DNA from: Misgurnus anguillicaudatus
Taxonomy: Eukaryota > Chordata > Actinopteri > Cypriniformes > Cobitidae
Direction of reading: 5' to 3'
DNA length: 64,000 nt
Assembly: GCF_027580225.2 (NCBI RefSeq)
Contig: NC_073348.2
Location: forward strand, 24,920,001-24,984,000
The notes beneath the pieces are model-generated. The model saw only the letters and a list, made by a program, of their open reading frames with translations, was not told where the DNA came from and did not search any database. The translations under genes were made by a program, and so were the position numbers. Of the stretch, positions 1 through 12,266 are shown piece after piece (positions within the stretch are counted from its first letter, which is position 1; the number at the start of each line of letters is the position of its first letter).

Positions 1-2810
1 AGCGTGCCGTCTTTGTGATTTCTTTGGAATGCTGTTGTTTGCTTAAATTGCTCTCTTCTTACACAAGAAAACCGGAATGGGGAGCGTGCAGCTGTAGAAA
101 GGGTGGCTGATTGCGCCTATTGTTTAGCGAGTGTGCCTCATGGGCACTCATGGGGTATTTGCCGCTCAAGGAGCCTGGGGTGTACGCAGAAGGGGGACTG
201 TATGTGTGCAAGATTGTGTTTGTAATGAGGATGGGGATGGAGGTTAAAATGATGTCGAAAGGGTTCGCTTTATAATTTATGATAATTTTCGAAAAAGCGC
301 TCTTTGGTCGGTAAAACCCCCATGAGGGACTCTTAAAGTAAGCCGTATTGACATACGCTATCATTGTTTCACAAAAGACACACGGTAAAGAACTCTAAAG
401 GAGTTTGATGCCGTTTTCCCGCTTCCCTATTGTGTGCCGAATCAACTCGGCTTATAACCCGAAGTCCCATCTCTCACAATGATGTGTGTCTTTTCCTCGC
501 TCGAAGGCGATATCAGTGAGACGGAAATGTTTTGACAGTAGTCTGTTCCAGAGCCATCATGTTTTTAAAAGACATTATCTGTTAATGTGATGATCTTTGA
601 GGTTTCACTCTGCTTGACGTGCGACTTTGACATTGTTTTGTATCTCGCAAGATGCATCTGACTAAAGTGAGAACCGTGATTTGTTTTCCTGGCTTCTCCA
701 TTCAGAGACACTTGTTTGGTTTAATTTATTGTGCGATACGAGTTCGAAGCCGGAAAAAGCGAGATTGACGTACGTTTATACATCTGTCTCTCTAATGACA
801 GTATCTCAAGCTGCCACAAATTTGCATTGATGAGTGCCTGTGCGTGATGTGTAGCGTGTCTCTGCACATCAATGCAAATGTAGATTTTCCGAGGCCTGAA
901 ATACAGCCACATCTGTAGATGTGAGGGTCTTTGAACATTCATGTTATCATATGTTGGCATTACGGCGACAGAACGAGAGAGAAAGAGAGAGAGAGACCGA
1001 ATGTGTGTGTACACTGTATATAAATTGGCAGGTTGTAATTAAATGTGCAGACCTCTCCACTATCTCCTCCTCCAGCCCTGCGCCAGTGACGCACAAGCGG
1101 CTGCAGCAAAGTGAGTCATCCAGCCCTAAGGATCACCAGCCCTCCCTCTATCTCTATATCCCCCTCTTCCCCAGTCCCCCCTTTTACCTCTGTCTCTCTC
1201 TTACCCTCCTCCATTCACTCCCTGCCCCTCCATCCCTCTTCCCCTGTTACCCACTTTCCCCTGACATTTCAAGTCACATGGTCTTCACTTCTTGACCAAT
1301 ACCTCAGTTTCTCCATCTCATCTTCCATCTTTCTCAGTCACTCTATCATTCTCACAGTCCCTATTACATTTCACCATTCCTTTTCCATTTCATAGTTCTG
1401 ATATATTTTGAGAAGTCAAGCTGATGCGTTATATATATGACAAAAAGGGCAGATGGCACTGAGTTAAGATAAAGGAGTTTTATCTTGTATGAATGATTAT
1501 GCTAATTGCAATAATACATGACGCGTATCTACAGTGGCAACGTAAGTATAAATAGGTCTGCCAGGACCATTAAATGTATATGAACGTTATGCAGATAAAT
1601 ATGATTAACCGTAAGAGACAAACAAAAGCCTGATTCATTGTATGACTCATTATTAATCACTACTTTCAAATATGCTGTCTTTCACAAATTGACAGCTGCA
1701 ACCAAAATAAGCAGGGCGTGTTGTAGGAAAGTGTATGAGCAACTGCGCAAGCAGAAAGTGTCTCGACGGTGACTTTAGATTAATTAGAAGTTATAGTAGT
1801 GAGTCAATTCTAAGGCTATCTTATACAAAAGTTGTCCAAAAAATGGTCCCAAGCATCACTGAGGTAAAGAGGTCATAATATGTATATACATTTGGTACTT
1901 TTGAGGTACTAATATGCACTCTTTGGCACTCATATGTACTGTGTAGGTGCAAAGGGCACCACCCCAGTGACAGCTAGGGACCATTTTGACATGTTTTTTT
2001 CAGCAATGTTTGGAGGAAGTGTGATTAAGACCAATCACAGAGTCATATAATTGTGTACATTACCCTGGTTGCCTTTAACTTAAAATAGTGCATCGATCGC
2101 CAGGGAAAAAGCAATTTAGCACCTAACCTGCCGTGGTTATCCAATTACCTTCATCTGGAATGCAGATATGCATGGGAATCAACATGCTGATGTCGGTAGG
2201 CATTGAAACACCGTTAACAGTGCTGAAACAATGATATAATGAAATCTTTTTTATTAAAATAAAGGCAGCAGTTGAATAATAGCTGACTGGAGTACCTGTT
2301 TTGATGAAAAGAAATGTAAGTTTTTGAATTCTTGAAGCGATCGCAGCTCTGAGTCACTCGGTTTCCTCTGTTATTGCAGATGAAGCAATGACTAGTCACA
2401 CTCACAAACTTCACAAATTCTCTCTACTTTCACTACATCTGAATTTATTTCATACAGCAATTTGTGACTCATTGTCTGTGAAATCCAGTCTTAAGGTTTC
2501 ATAATCGAATTATGAGAGCATCAAAGTTTGATTTCAATTATTGATTTCAATCTTTGACATGACCTTACTAAATCAATATTTATAAAGAATGATCTTTACA
2601 TTATACATATTTGTATGTTAACTGTATATGCTCAAATGTGTAGAAATGGTTTTGCATAGTTTTGTACCATAATACCTTTGCACCTAATTACAGTAGTGTA
2701 CTATATTGCTGTTACGTGAAGATAACAATTATACACAGATTTTCGATTATGTAATATAATATCATATAATCTTTAATATTTGTATTATTTGCACAGATAA
2801 CTGCAGCAAT
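1..2810. other. Intergenic, no gene recognised
   Basis: Short open frames here have no recognisable domain, splice context or composition that supports coding. The stretch holds a GA-rich microsatellite near 961-996 and a pyrimidine-rich tract at about 1060-1390 (many TCTC and CCTC runs), which explains the open frames there. The rest is AT-rich and unremarkable. Confidence 0.6.
961..996. repeat. GA-rich microsatellite
   Basis: Imperfect (GA)n run with a few interruptions, seen directly in the sequence. Confidence 0.8.
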
Positions 2811-3010
2811 TCTACGGTGCTAATAGCACTAAAAGTGGTTCACTGGCACGTAATCATAGGGGCTATATAGCACCTATGTAGTACATGTGTAGAACCATAT
2901 TTTGCTATATAGAACCATATCTGGTGCTATAGTGGTGCTATATCACCCCTGCATGGTTCTTCAAAGGTGCTTTACAGGTGCTATATAGCACTAAAATGGT
3001 TTCCCTATTA
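2811..3010. repeat. Repeat built on the palindrome GTGCTATATAGCAC
   Basis: The ten-base core CTATATAGCA or close variants recur at least four times, in both orientations because the core is palindromic. Related GGTGCT and AGAACCATAT words lie between them. It looks like a degenerate palindromic DNA element or satellite-like repeat. The family is not identified. Confidence 0.5.
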
Positions 3011-3053
3011 CAAGCTTTCAGTGACATTTAGCACAATTTTTTAGGGTGTACGT

Positions 3054-3985
3054 GGGTGATTCTCACGAAAACTTGGTTTTAAAAATGTCAAGCATGAAAA
3101 TGTAAAAATTGCTTAAATGTACTTTTTTCCCACCAGACATTGAAACCACCAGACATTGAAAAACAAAGTCTGGAGTAAATGGGAACATTAATTTAAAAAC
3201 TTTTACTTATCATTTAACACTTTTTGTAACATAATTTTAAAAATTAGTCCTAAAAAATCTCATTACCGCAACAGTCAGAAAACATCAACACTGACATATT
3301 TTCAAAATTACATGACAAACCTGAAAGAACATAATTTGGAGATTCTGCACATGCATTTAAAATCAAAGTATTATGCTTCTATTAATTAAATTAACATTTA
3401 ATAAGCATCTGTTGCGGTAATGATAATCAAAATGTCGTGTAAGCATTCTGACAAGACCATATTTCAAATTAACTGTAAAAAATTATCTTACCTGGTAGCC
3501 ATCTTGAAGTAACTGGTCCATGTGCTTGGTCACTCAAAATCAAACTTTATTACAATTCTGTATGTGTGCTTAAACTGTTCTCAAAAAGTGTTGCGGAGGA
3601 TGAGAACATCAGGCATGGACACATCATTTTCCTAATTTTTCTTCATTATTATTGTACATGAATATTCAGTAAATATTTTTTCTGTCATCTAATGTAGTCT
3701 AGCAAAACACCCATTTATTTTTTTTCTTAATATTTTTGTGTTAATTTGATTAAATTACAACATAACGCATGTTCAAACACAGCCGGACACATTGCGGTAA
3801 TGAGAACTTCAGCAGAAAATGAGATCAAATATACAATTATAAATTCTTATGTTGAAATCAAACATTGTGCAAGTTAGAACACAGTATTGAGTTAATTCTG
3901 ATGCTTTTTAATGTTACTACATAACACATTTTAAAGCTAAAATCATTATTGCCATGGTGTTTCAATGGTTTCGTGAGAATCACCC
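3054..3985. mobile_element. Non-autonomous TIR transposon, family H, copy 1
   Basis: The element starts GGGTGATTCTCACGAAA and ends with the exact reverse complement, giving 17-bp terminal inverted repeats. A second, nearly identical copy lies at 52059-52974 inside ltn1. Copy 1 has an extra roughly 16-bp tandem duplication near 3130-3165 that copy 2 lacks. The interior repeats a GCGGTAATGA motif and its complement. No long open frame is present, so it must depend on a transposase supplied elsewhere. Flanks (ACGT left, ACAT right) suggest a decayed 4-bp target duplication. The superfamily is not assigned. Confidence 0.85.
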
Positions 3986-4705
3986 ACATGCTCAGCATGA
4001 AGTTAAAACAACTTGGTTTTGCAAGTTGTTTTAAATTGATTTGACATCATTTTTTTACAGTAAGCCAGCAAAGTGTAGTTTACTGCCTATTAATTTGCAA
4101 CTATTGCAATCAATATTTGCAAATTGTGTTGCATATCTTCATAAAGTCTTGGAATGGAGAGGCACTGTGGGTGAGTTGGTGTATGATGGTGGGATTCAGA
4201 GGAGCAGGTATGCCTTATCAAAACATAATCTAGAACAACAAGGTCGTCACTCGCTGGAGGACATTGCATAGCACTTTCTGTACTCGAAAACCCACCCACC
4301 AAGAAGCACTTAAAAAGACAATCTAACAGCTTGATTTTCGACTGTAATATCGAAATGATTTTCAGGTTTAGGCTAGTGTTGTGGTTGTGTGAGTCTTTTA
4401 CAATCAGTTGTAAACTTACAGTACATTCATATCTGTGTTTGTGTGTGTGTATGATATGGCATGCCCACTATAGATGCACCAATATAAACATTTTCCACCG
4501 ATACCGATTATTCAGAGTAATATCTGCCGACACCTATATCAATAGTTTGGTGGTTATTTTAACTTGCATTAACTAAATTCTGAAGATTACATTCTCTGAA
4601 TCCACTTAATAACTATTAACATTTAACATGATACTAGTGATGTTTCTTTACATAGAGCTCTAATTCATTGCATTTCCTCTTCTCTTTTGATTGGAGAGGA
4701 TTAAT

Positions 4706-5676
4706 CAGGGTTCCCACGGGTCCTTGAAAGTTTGTGAATCTGGGGAAAAAATTCAAGGCCCTGGAAAGTTTTTGAACATATACATACATAGATACAGGTC
4801 ACTGAAAGTGCTTGAATCTATTTTATGCAAGAAGTTTTCTGGAAATTTTTTTATATTATTCCCTGTGTAGGGATAATACATGCTAAACTGTTCGCTTTAA
4901 ATGCTTATATCTTCTGTATGCGAATTTTAATGCATACCAAAATGCTTTTTTGCATAGTTGTGTTTGACACATGAAAACGTCTCTGGTTATGTATGTAACT
5001 GTTTTTCCCCAGACGCTGCGTCTCCCTTGCAATACTTCCTGTGTCCCTGTAACGCCGTCTTTGGCAATATTTCAGATAGCGAAATACTTCCTGGCTCCCG
5101 CGTCACCCTGTCTTTGTCGTTAAGCCTCACCATTGGTTGAATTTGATATTCACATCAGGGCTCCAGACTGCCACCAAAATTTTAGAGTGTGCAACTGAAT
5201 TTTACATCCAGTCGCACATGTGCGCGACCAGTGAATTTGACCTTTTTTGTGATGTGACACTGAATTGGAAAACAGCACATTGTACTTTCTCCATCTATCA
5301 TTAAAGTATTTATTAGTAATACAGTGCAAATTAGTAGAAATGTGAATATTTGGTAAGCATGTTGATTTACGCTGTGTGCCCCTAAATTTTCTGGTTGCGC
5401 CCCTAAAATTTTCAGTTGGGGGCCACTGTGCTCCTAGTGAAAAAAGTTAGTCTGGAGCCCTGCACATTCAGACGCACTTACCCTTGGAGGCGTCCCCAAA
5501 GTGTCACCGCAGTGACGCGGCGCGAGTTCCCTCGAAAGGGAACTGTAACAATGTATCTTAAAAGGTAACACGATGTAACCTTGCTCTCACTTGAAATGTG
5601 TCCCCACATTTAGTCCTTGAATTTGAGGGTATTGGACCTGGAAAGTCCTTAAATTTAACTAGGTGTGGGAACCCTG
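4706..5676. mobile_element. CAGGGTTCCCAC-type TIR element (host of a nested insertion)
   Basis: Termini are CAGGGTTCCCAC and GTGGGAACCCTG, flanked by ATTAAT on both sides, consistent with a 6-bp direct repeat. Internal words (cgagttccctcgaaagg, tccttgaatttgaggg) recur in inverted orientation in another copy at 35743-36457. CA/TG ends with a CAGGG start resemble hAT-like non-autonomous elements, but the 6-bp flanking repeat is shorter than the usual 8 bp. It carries a second element at 5156-5462. Confidence 0.75.
5156..5462. mobile_element. Nested CAGGGCTCCAGACT-type TIR element
   Basis: It begins CAGGGCTCCAGACT and ends AGTCTGGAGCCCTG (14-bp perfect TIRs), and is flanked by CACAT on both sides. 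The inverted relative at 35743-36457 lacks this insertion and shows an uninterrupted site (around 35960-35985), which confirms that it moved into the larger element. A decayed inverted relative lies near 56371-56600. Confidence 0.8.
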
Positions 5677-8600
5677 ATTAATCGGCCATGACTCTCAGCT
5701 TTTTTTAAACCATGCAAACGTTTTATTTATTTATTTATTTACGGCCTCAGAACTGAATATCTGCTATTATACATTATTATTCGCTTATCTTTTGTTTGAA
5801 GTCCTACTCTCTTTTATGGCACTTTCTTTTATGTACATGGAAATTTGAAGGTTCATATCACTCGAGAACCTAGTAAGTCGTGGGAATATTGAGCTTTTTG
5901 AAACAGCATTTTGTAACATTATGTTTACAAATCCTGAAAGGCAATACTTCCCTTTTTACTGAGTGGCATTAAGCAATACAGGGGAGAGTATAATACCATT
6001 GAATTGTGGAGAACAAAGCCAATACAAACTAAGAGGCAATATTACTAAAACGAATGTAAATGGACACATAATACATAATTCAGTTTTGAAACTGTTGGGT
6101 AATAGTCAACAAAGGAAACAGCACCCACATTCTTTCATTCGGCATGACGTTGGCCTCCGTCTGTTTCATCTAAATATCCCCATTGAATCTTCTGTCCTTG
6201 TGCCGAGGCTTATGCGCTAATCTCCAGTCATAATAGGCCTCATTATTAAACATATTGCACTGAACCAACAAAGCCATCTGGCTCACTGAATAGGACAAGA
6301 GCTACTGTTCATTTTATGTCACCTAGTAGTAACACACTGTAAAAACACAAGCTGGTACCACTATTGGTTGAAGGGTGAGGGGTGGTACGATATGATTGAC
6401 GAGGGCGCGAATGACCTCATAATGGATGAATTTGTATGAGGCGATGCAGAGAGGGCTTTGATGGACTGAATCAGCCAGTGGTAATTAAACGATTAATAGT
6501 ACTTAGCTCAACTTAGATCATCTCCGTCGCTGGCTCCCGTGGGGCCCGTCATCATGTTGAAATTACACAGATGTTATCGCGTTCTCGTCTGTAGACAGAC
6601 ACGCAATCAGCGTTTGGTGAGACATTCGCGCACTAAACCAATGTCAAATGACACCAAAAAGAGATGCTGGTGTTAATGTGGTGCTGTCTTTATGTTCTGA
6701 TAAAAAAAAAAATCCTTTATACGGTTTTTGGAACAATCTGAGATGTAACAAACAAAACTTATGCTCTTCTCTCTATTGTGTGTGTGGGGGTAAGGGAGGG
6801 GGTGACATTGCCACACTTTTTCAATAGGGAATTCATTTATTGTCAGGCTAAATTGTATCTCTTCTTCTCAAATCAATAAATAACTGACCATTATTTACTT
6901 TCATAATAGCCTACAAGTCTTATTGTGAACGATTTATTTGTTATTCAAAAAATGTAACCTTGCTATGCCTCTGTAATGATATTTCATTGAGCAGGTACTG
7001 ATCCAAAAGTGTCATTCAAGCTCTGCTATACATTTTATCAGTATGCATGTTACCTTGAATCTTAGCAGTGCTCTTCCAAATGAGCTACTGCACAAAATAC
7101 AGACTTTCCCTGCTTTTATGTACCCAGCCTCCCAATTTACAATTTTATTGAATATCCTGTTTCACTTCACATTACAGAAGTAAAATAGATTGCCAGCATC
7201 CTTTATTGACTCTAAAGAGCCATTTATTGCTAGCTGTATTTCACATTTATTATGGTTACACACTTAGGTTTATTAATTTAGTACATGCTTTTATCCCAAC
7301 AGACTTACAAGCACAACGCAAGCAATTTATCACACGCAGACAATAACATTAAAAGTGCAATGTTCCGCAGTTTCCCGGAAGGTATAAGCTAGCACAGAGA
7401 TTGAATGACAGATGTTTCGGTGACACATGGTTATGCCACTACGACAGTCTGTGGAAAGTGGTAGAGGTGACGAGAAAGAAGGTAAAACATCTGTCTACAG
7501 CTTCCCTCGTGAAGCGTGACTGTACTTTTCGCACAGTTACAAACATTTATTTTCTGTCTTGGGGAATGCAGCGCATACTCACGATGTGTTTCATTCATCT
7601 TTTTTTGCATTCTATCTGCCTCATCCTCTCTCTCACTTTGTCTCTCCCACAAATTCGTTGCCCTCCCTCCCATTCGGTGGATCAGAGGCTCGTGGGTGTC
7701 GTGGATGAGTCATATCAGCAATTTACCCAGTTTAAAGCATCGTTCAAATTACTTCCCTTCCAGTCAGGGACCGTGCTGATAACCGATAACAATTTTTCGT
7801 TCTCGCAAGGAGTTTTGGAGGACGTTTGTCGGTTCGTGTTGTCAGGCGCGAGTTTTATGGCGCGCGATGTGTGTGTTTAGCAACGGTGCGCATGCGCCGA
7901 TCGTCGTTCGATCTGTGAACAGCAGAAGTCGAGGAGAAACACGAGCGTTGACTGGTGAACATTTCACACGCGTTTCTCTTTGACCTAGGATGGTTTGTTA
8001 ACGCATTAACGAACTCGGTGGAGTCTACATTATAATAGGGCAAAAACTTTAATGTAGCAAATTTTAAATAAATATTTTATTTTCACAAAATTGCTCGTTT
8101 TAGACGAGCAGTTTAATTTTTATTCTCGTTTATTTATCCATTTTACAATTTCATCTTTAAATTTCTACCTGCATAGCCTTCCATATTTAAAAAAAACTCT
8201 GTCAATGATAAACCCAAGGTTTGAATGGTAGTTGCGTTTCCTCTCTCCCTGACTCCCTCTCAGTAACATTTAACCTCATGCCAACTTTAATTGCAAAATG
8301 GGCAACATCTCAGAGGAAATGCAATGCACAACCCTTGGTATCATGTCATCGTAGCGCCCTCTTCTGGTAATCCTTTGCTTTAAATGCAAACATCCCGGAT
8401 AACACAAAGCAGTTTAATAAATTCTATTTGATTTTTATTTAATGTACTATATATTATTTCAAATAAGCCCGCAAATATACTCGCAAGCCAATAAAAAAGT
8501 AAGAAATACCGGGTTTTATCTGTATAACTTCGTAACTAATCACAATTGGAACATTTAGCCTATAGTGACAAATGTATTGTATGGTGTGTTACTTATATGA

Positions 8601-9500
8601 TAACAAATGAAAAATAAATACATAAACGAAATAGTATGAAATTGGGTAGAAAGTATTTGTTTGACTTTGTCTAAAAATAGGCTTTATACATTAAATATTA
8701 TCTACACCATGTTCGTCTGTCTGCATTTTATTGCCTCATTGTTTGGTTTTTTACGTAGTCCCAGCACATATTAACATTTTTTGTTAATTTTTAATTACAA
8801 ATAATTTATGCCATACATAAAATACTACTCCATTGCATGGTGATGCATTGTGCATAACATATGGGTGTTTTTTTTGTGAAATAATATATATTATTTTGTA
8901 TTTTATGTATAAATCATACATATGTTTAGGAATTGAAATCATGTTTTGACAGATGTAGAAACTTTGTGCCCACCATAGCAGCATACAGTATTTTTTCAGC
9001 ATTACCCTATATTTTGAAGACTATACAGTCTATTTATTTATAGTATTTATAAGATATAACGAGATGATCGATTTGGTCTTTTTGTGCCTTAAAATGTTGA
9101 AACAAGACTCATTTAAAAAAACACCGCAATATTAGAACAAATGTAAATGAAATGTTTTATTTGAATGGCGCTTGCACCAAGTCAAAATGTTATGGGCGAG
9201 ATGATCTATCCTCTCCCCGTGAAAGAGAGATTGATGGCAGGGAACCGATGGCCCTCGCTGATATCAATCGGCTCATTAACTCCAAATACGAAGCCAACCT
9301 CCTACATAATATGTCACCGACCAAAGGTTTTCATCACAGGTTTCGGTAAAAATGCGCACTGGTCTTATCTCTAAACAAAAACGCAGCTGAATGTGAACAC
9401 CCGATTTATTTGTTAAATGCATTTTAGAAGATAAACATTTTGCCATAGCATATTATTTTTGATTACAGGTTTCCTTTAATTTTTTAACTCCTTTTTTTAT
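5677..9500. other. Intergenic, no gene recognised
   Basis: An open frame of 159 codons at 7401-7880 has no family resemblance and mixed low-complexity composition, so I do not call it a gene. A (TTTA)n run lies at about 5721-5741, and a degenerate SINE-tail-like string at about 7285-7315. A GC-richer patch at 7800-7960 contains an NRF1-like palindrome, listed separately. The remainder is AT-rich and featureless. Confidence 0.5.
7887..7898. promoter_or_regulatory. NRF1-like palindrome
   Basis: TGCGCATGCGCC matches the NRF1 consensus (TGCGCATGCGCA type) and sits in a locally CpG-rich patch at roughly 7800-7960. No adjacent coding exon is recognised, so any promoter role is inference. Confidence 0.35.
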
Positions 9501-9659
9501 TTAACACAACAGGACAGACACCCATCCAGTGCGCGTTTAGGATATTACAAAGACATATTTTCTGCGACCGAATTAACGGAGCACGTTAGTATTAGTCCTA
9601 TTAATCCAGTAAATATTTAAATGGCCCACATTTTTATTTTTACACGATGAAATACATCT

Positions 9660-10160
9660 AAATACTTTTCTTAAACGAGTGTTTCGGTCGCGCTGGATGA
9701 CTCTGAAGAATGACGAAGCACGCGACGACGGAACACGTTGCGTTCTTAATTGGTCCTCAAACTGTAGCCTAAATATTGACGGATCAAACATATCCGCCAT
9801 AAACGTTTTAAACGTTTGTCTTGCGTCGCCAACTGATGCACAGATCAAGCAAAACAAATAGATAGTCCCGCAAGTTGTGGTAATGGTCAAAAGAGCGCGT
9901 GCTGACACATGGAGACGGTCCTTCATTGTCAATATTTATGCGTAATATTAGCTCACATCTCTCGTTTGGAATCGTAAGCTTGGTGACGAAATGTGCATCT
10001 GGGCTTGTTGCTTCCAGAGACACCTTACAGTTCGACATTTTCTGCAAATCAGAGCTTATTGCCTCAAAAGAGCATTTGCCATCAAAACAGATGCGGTGCT
10101 CGCGTGTGGGCGCAAGGCTTGGGGTAGGCTACACACCATTAAGCTTGAGCCGCAGCTGAG
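9660..10160. promoter_or_regulatory. CpG-rich stretch (island-like)
   Basis: CG dinucleotides are visibly dense across about 9680-10120 compared with the AT-rich flanks. Open frames occur on both strands, as expected for GC-rich sequence. It may mark a promoter. The only candidate associated exon is the minus-strand one at 9666-9926. Confidence 0.35.
9666..9926 (-). CDS. Candidate first coding exon of an unknown secreted protein
   Basis: On the minus strand an ATG at 9926 (A at -3) opens 87 codons that end at a GT donor (GTATTT, just left of 9666). The first about 33 residues look like a signal peptide. They have a basic start (MKDRLHVSARA), a hydrophobic core (LLTITTTCGTIYLFCLI) and a small-residue end (CASVGDA). 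An Arg-, Phe- and Ser-rich segment follows. The stretch lies in CpG-rich DNA, unlike its surroundings. I recognise no family, and no downstream exon was found on the minus strand in the window. It could be a chance open frame in a CpG island. Confidence 0.22.
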
Positions 10161-10199
10161 TAAAATGTGAAATGGGAGAATTAATCGATCCCAGGACGA

Positions 10200-12140
10200 T
10201 GCTTTTTTTCAGTCTCGTGGGAGTAGGAATTCTTTTATTCATGAGGAGCATGTTATGTCACTTCCATTAGGTGCTTTTGTACTTGATGCGCTGCGCATTT
10301 TTTGAGTGTATTTCAACATACATTTTCATAATTGCAGCCAATATGTCTACAGTGCCCTCCAAAACCTAACGAATCTTTTCTTGTGAGGGTTGAAATGTGG
10401 GTTTGAACAACGCAGCGTTTCATCAAGGGCCCCCATATGGCAAAAAACTCCAAAATTCAAGCACTTTAGTTGTTTTTTTCTTTGTGTAAAGTTTTTAAAA
10501 GATAATATATTCATTCTGTTCTTGTGCGAAGTGGTCTGTGGGCATTTTGGGTCCAGCATTAAGTGAATGGACAGTTAGGGAGGAGGTGAGTCAGCGCGGG
10601 GGATGGAGAGCGCTGGTTAAGGGTTGCAACTACGCTAATGCTGAGTGGCAGTCTATAATGCCAAGCCGTATCAAAATCTGACCCTTGGACCCTCTAGTGC
10701 TCTTCAACTATTTGCCAGCAAGGTAGAAAAGGACACGCATTCATACTCATAGCTACACTGTTTTCTTCGCCCCCTTTGTTTCATGTCGCATTTACCTATA
10801 CAGAATTAATGGTCATTGTCCCAGCAACTTTCATTAATTTACTGGGATAGTGGTGCTATCATTTTTTTACATTAACAATTAATTTACAATTACATTTAAT
10901 GCATTTTGGCAGACGCTTTTATCCAAATTCAAGGTAGCGCATATTGTTTGTATCCACATCCTTTTGCGCTCCTAACGCCATGCTGTACCACAGTAAAACA
11001 ACAGTGGAAATGTTTATATAATCATGTGAATATAATTATATAATCTTTTTATTAATATAAATACGAATGGAAAATATTTATTTAAATCAATAAGAAGCGA
11101 AAAAAATATTTTTTCACAAACATTTCGTCAATCTGACCAAGTTGGCTATTTGGAAAAACATTGTATACTAATAAAAAGCATACACGCACGATATTTTGTA
11201 ATAAATTTAAGCAGGGGTATCAAAAGTTTCATGGCAATTCAGAAACGCGGGACTATTGGATGCAACCTTTTAAAATATTGAAATAAGGTTGCCACTCTAT
11301 AATGAGACAGCTTTGATGCTGCCATTTCGAGTGTGGCTCGTGGGACTTCAATATCCGCACTGCAACTAATCCAATTACACGAATCATAAACTGTGATTGG
11401 CGGCATTGCTGTTGGCTTCGATGCCACGCGAGCCTTTTCCAATTAGGCCCATTGCTAAAACCTACAGTATCCTTGTACAGGTACTCAGTGGAAATTATTC
11501 TCTTTGAACGCATAATTGCAGGAGAAAATGCTAAAGTATAGGTTGCATTCATCTTGTACACATGAGTTTTTTTAATGGCTAGGTCAATGGAGTCAAATAG
11601 ACTTTACCTGCACGTGTCATATAATTACAAAAAAATACACCTTAATGCGAAAAAATTGAGAATGACGCTTGAGACAGATGGATGAAAGTCAGGGGCGGCA
11701 AGAGACAAAGAGCGGAAAATTGAACGAGCTCGGGAAATTGAGCGGAAGTAGAGCAGTGATGCTGAACCTCCTGCGTCACGGTGGGTGCAGCCATTCGGTC
11801 TCTCTCCAGCTCTGAATTAAGGACACCTCACAAACAATCAACAGGCCAAAAGTGAAACGCACCCTGAAAAGGCTACTAAGTAAGGTGACAGGCTCCAATT
11901 ACACTGGCAATTGGATATACAGTCTCTGTGTGGTGAATGAACTGAGATTGAAACCAAAATGCTTAGGGTTGCAAACAGCACAATTACGGTGTTCAATCAA
12001 CTCGCCTACAATTAAATTGAGCCTACAAGTCAGTTCATTTAACAGTGGTGGTTCGACTGTGTGCCACATTGCTCTGTTCTTAATGGAGAGACTGTTTCAT
12101 TCATGCAATCTCTGTTCATTCATCAGAGCACCGTAGCGTA
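10200..12140. other. Intergenic upstream of vgf
   Basis: No coding exon is recognised. A SINE-like tail lies at 10881-10945. The stretch at 11230-11480 is of balanced composition and reads like conserved non-coding DNA (CCAATTACACGAATCATAAA-type words), but conservation cannot be judged here. Confidence 0.4.
10881..10945 (-). mobile_element. SINE 3' tail
   Basis: The reverse complement reads GGATAAAAGCGTCTGCCAAA followed by atgcattaaatg. This is the conserved 3' tail of common cyprinid tRNA-derived SINEs. Other copies are at 19115-19248 and 42894-42985. Confidence 0.65.
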
Positions 12141-12149
12141 CCCTCCGAG

Positions 12150-12266
12150 TTCAAACGAGACACGAAATTCTTATCAATGGAGCGCTGACGTCAGCAGCGG
12201 CGCGATGACTCGACGATCACGTGTTCAGACGCGTCTATACAAATTGCTGTTGCGCTGGCCGTGGTC
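12150..12266 (+). promoter_or_regulatory. vgf: vgf promoter with CRE
   Basis: A perfect palindromic cAMP response element TGACGTCA lies at 12186-12193, an E-box CACGTG at 12218-12223 and a TATA-like CTATACAAAT at about 12235-12244. Transcription would then start near 12265 and the first exon would end at the GTGAGT donor after 12481. Mammalian VGF is known to be driven by a CRE close to the start site, so the arrangement is what established knowledge predicts. The start site itself is inferred. Confidence 0.65.

Noticed and set aside
721..1395. Open frames around the GA and CT tracts
   Set aside because: Their length is explained by microsatellite and pyrimidine-rich sequence lacking stops.
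7401..7880. Open frame of 159 codons
   Set aside because: No domain, odd composition with TCTC-rich codons, no splice or promoter support; the start is not in a convincing context.
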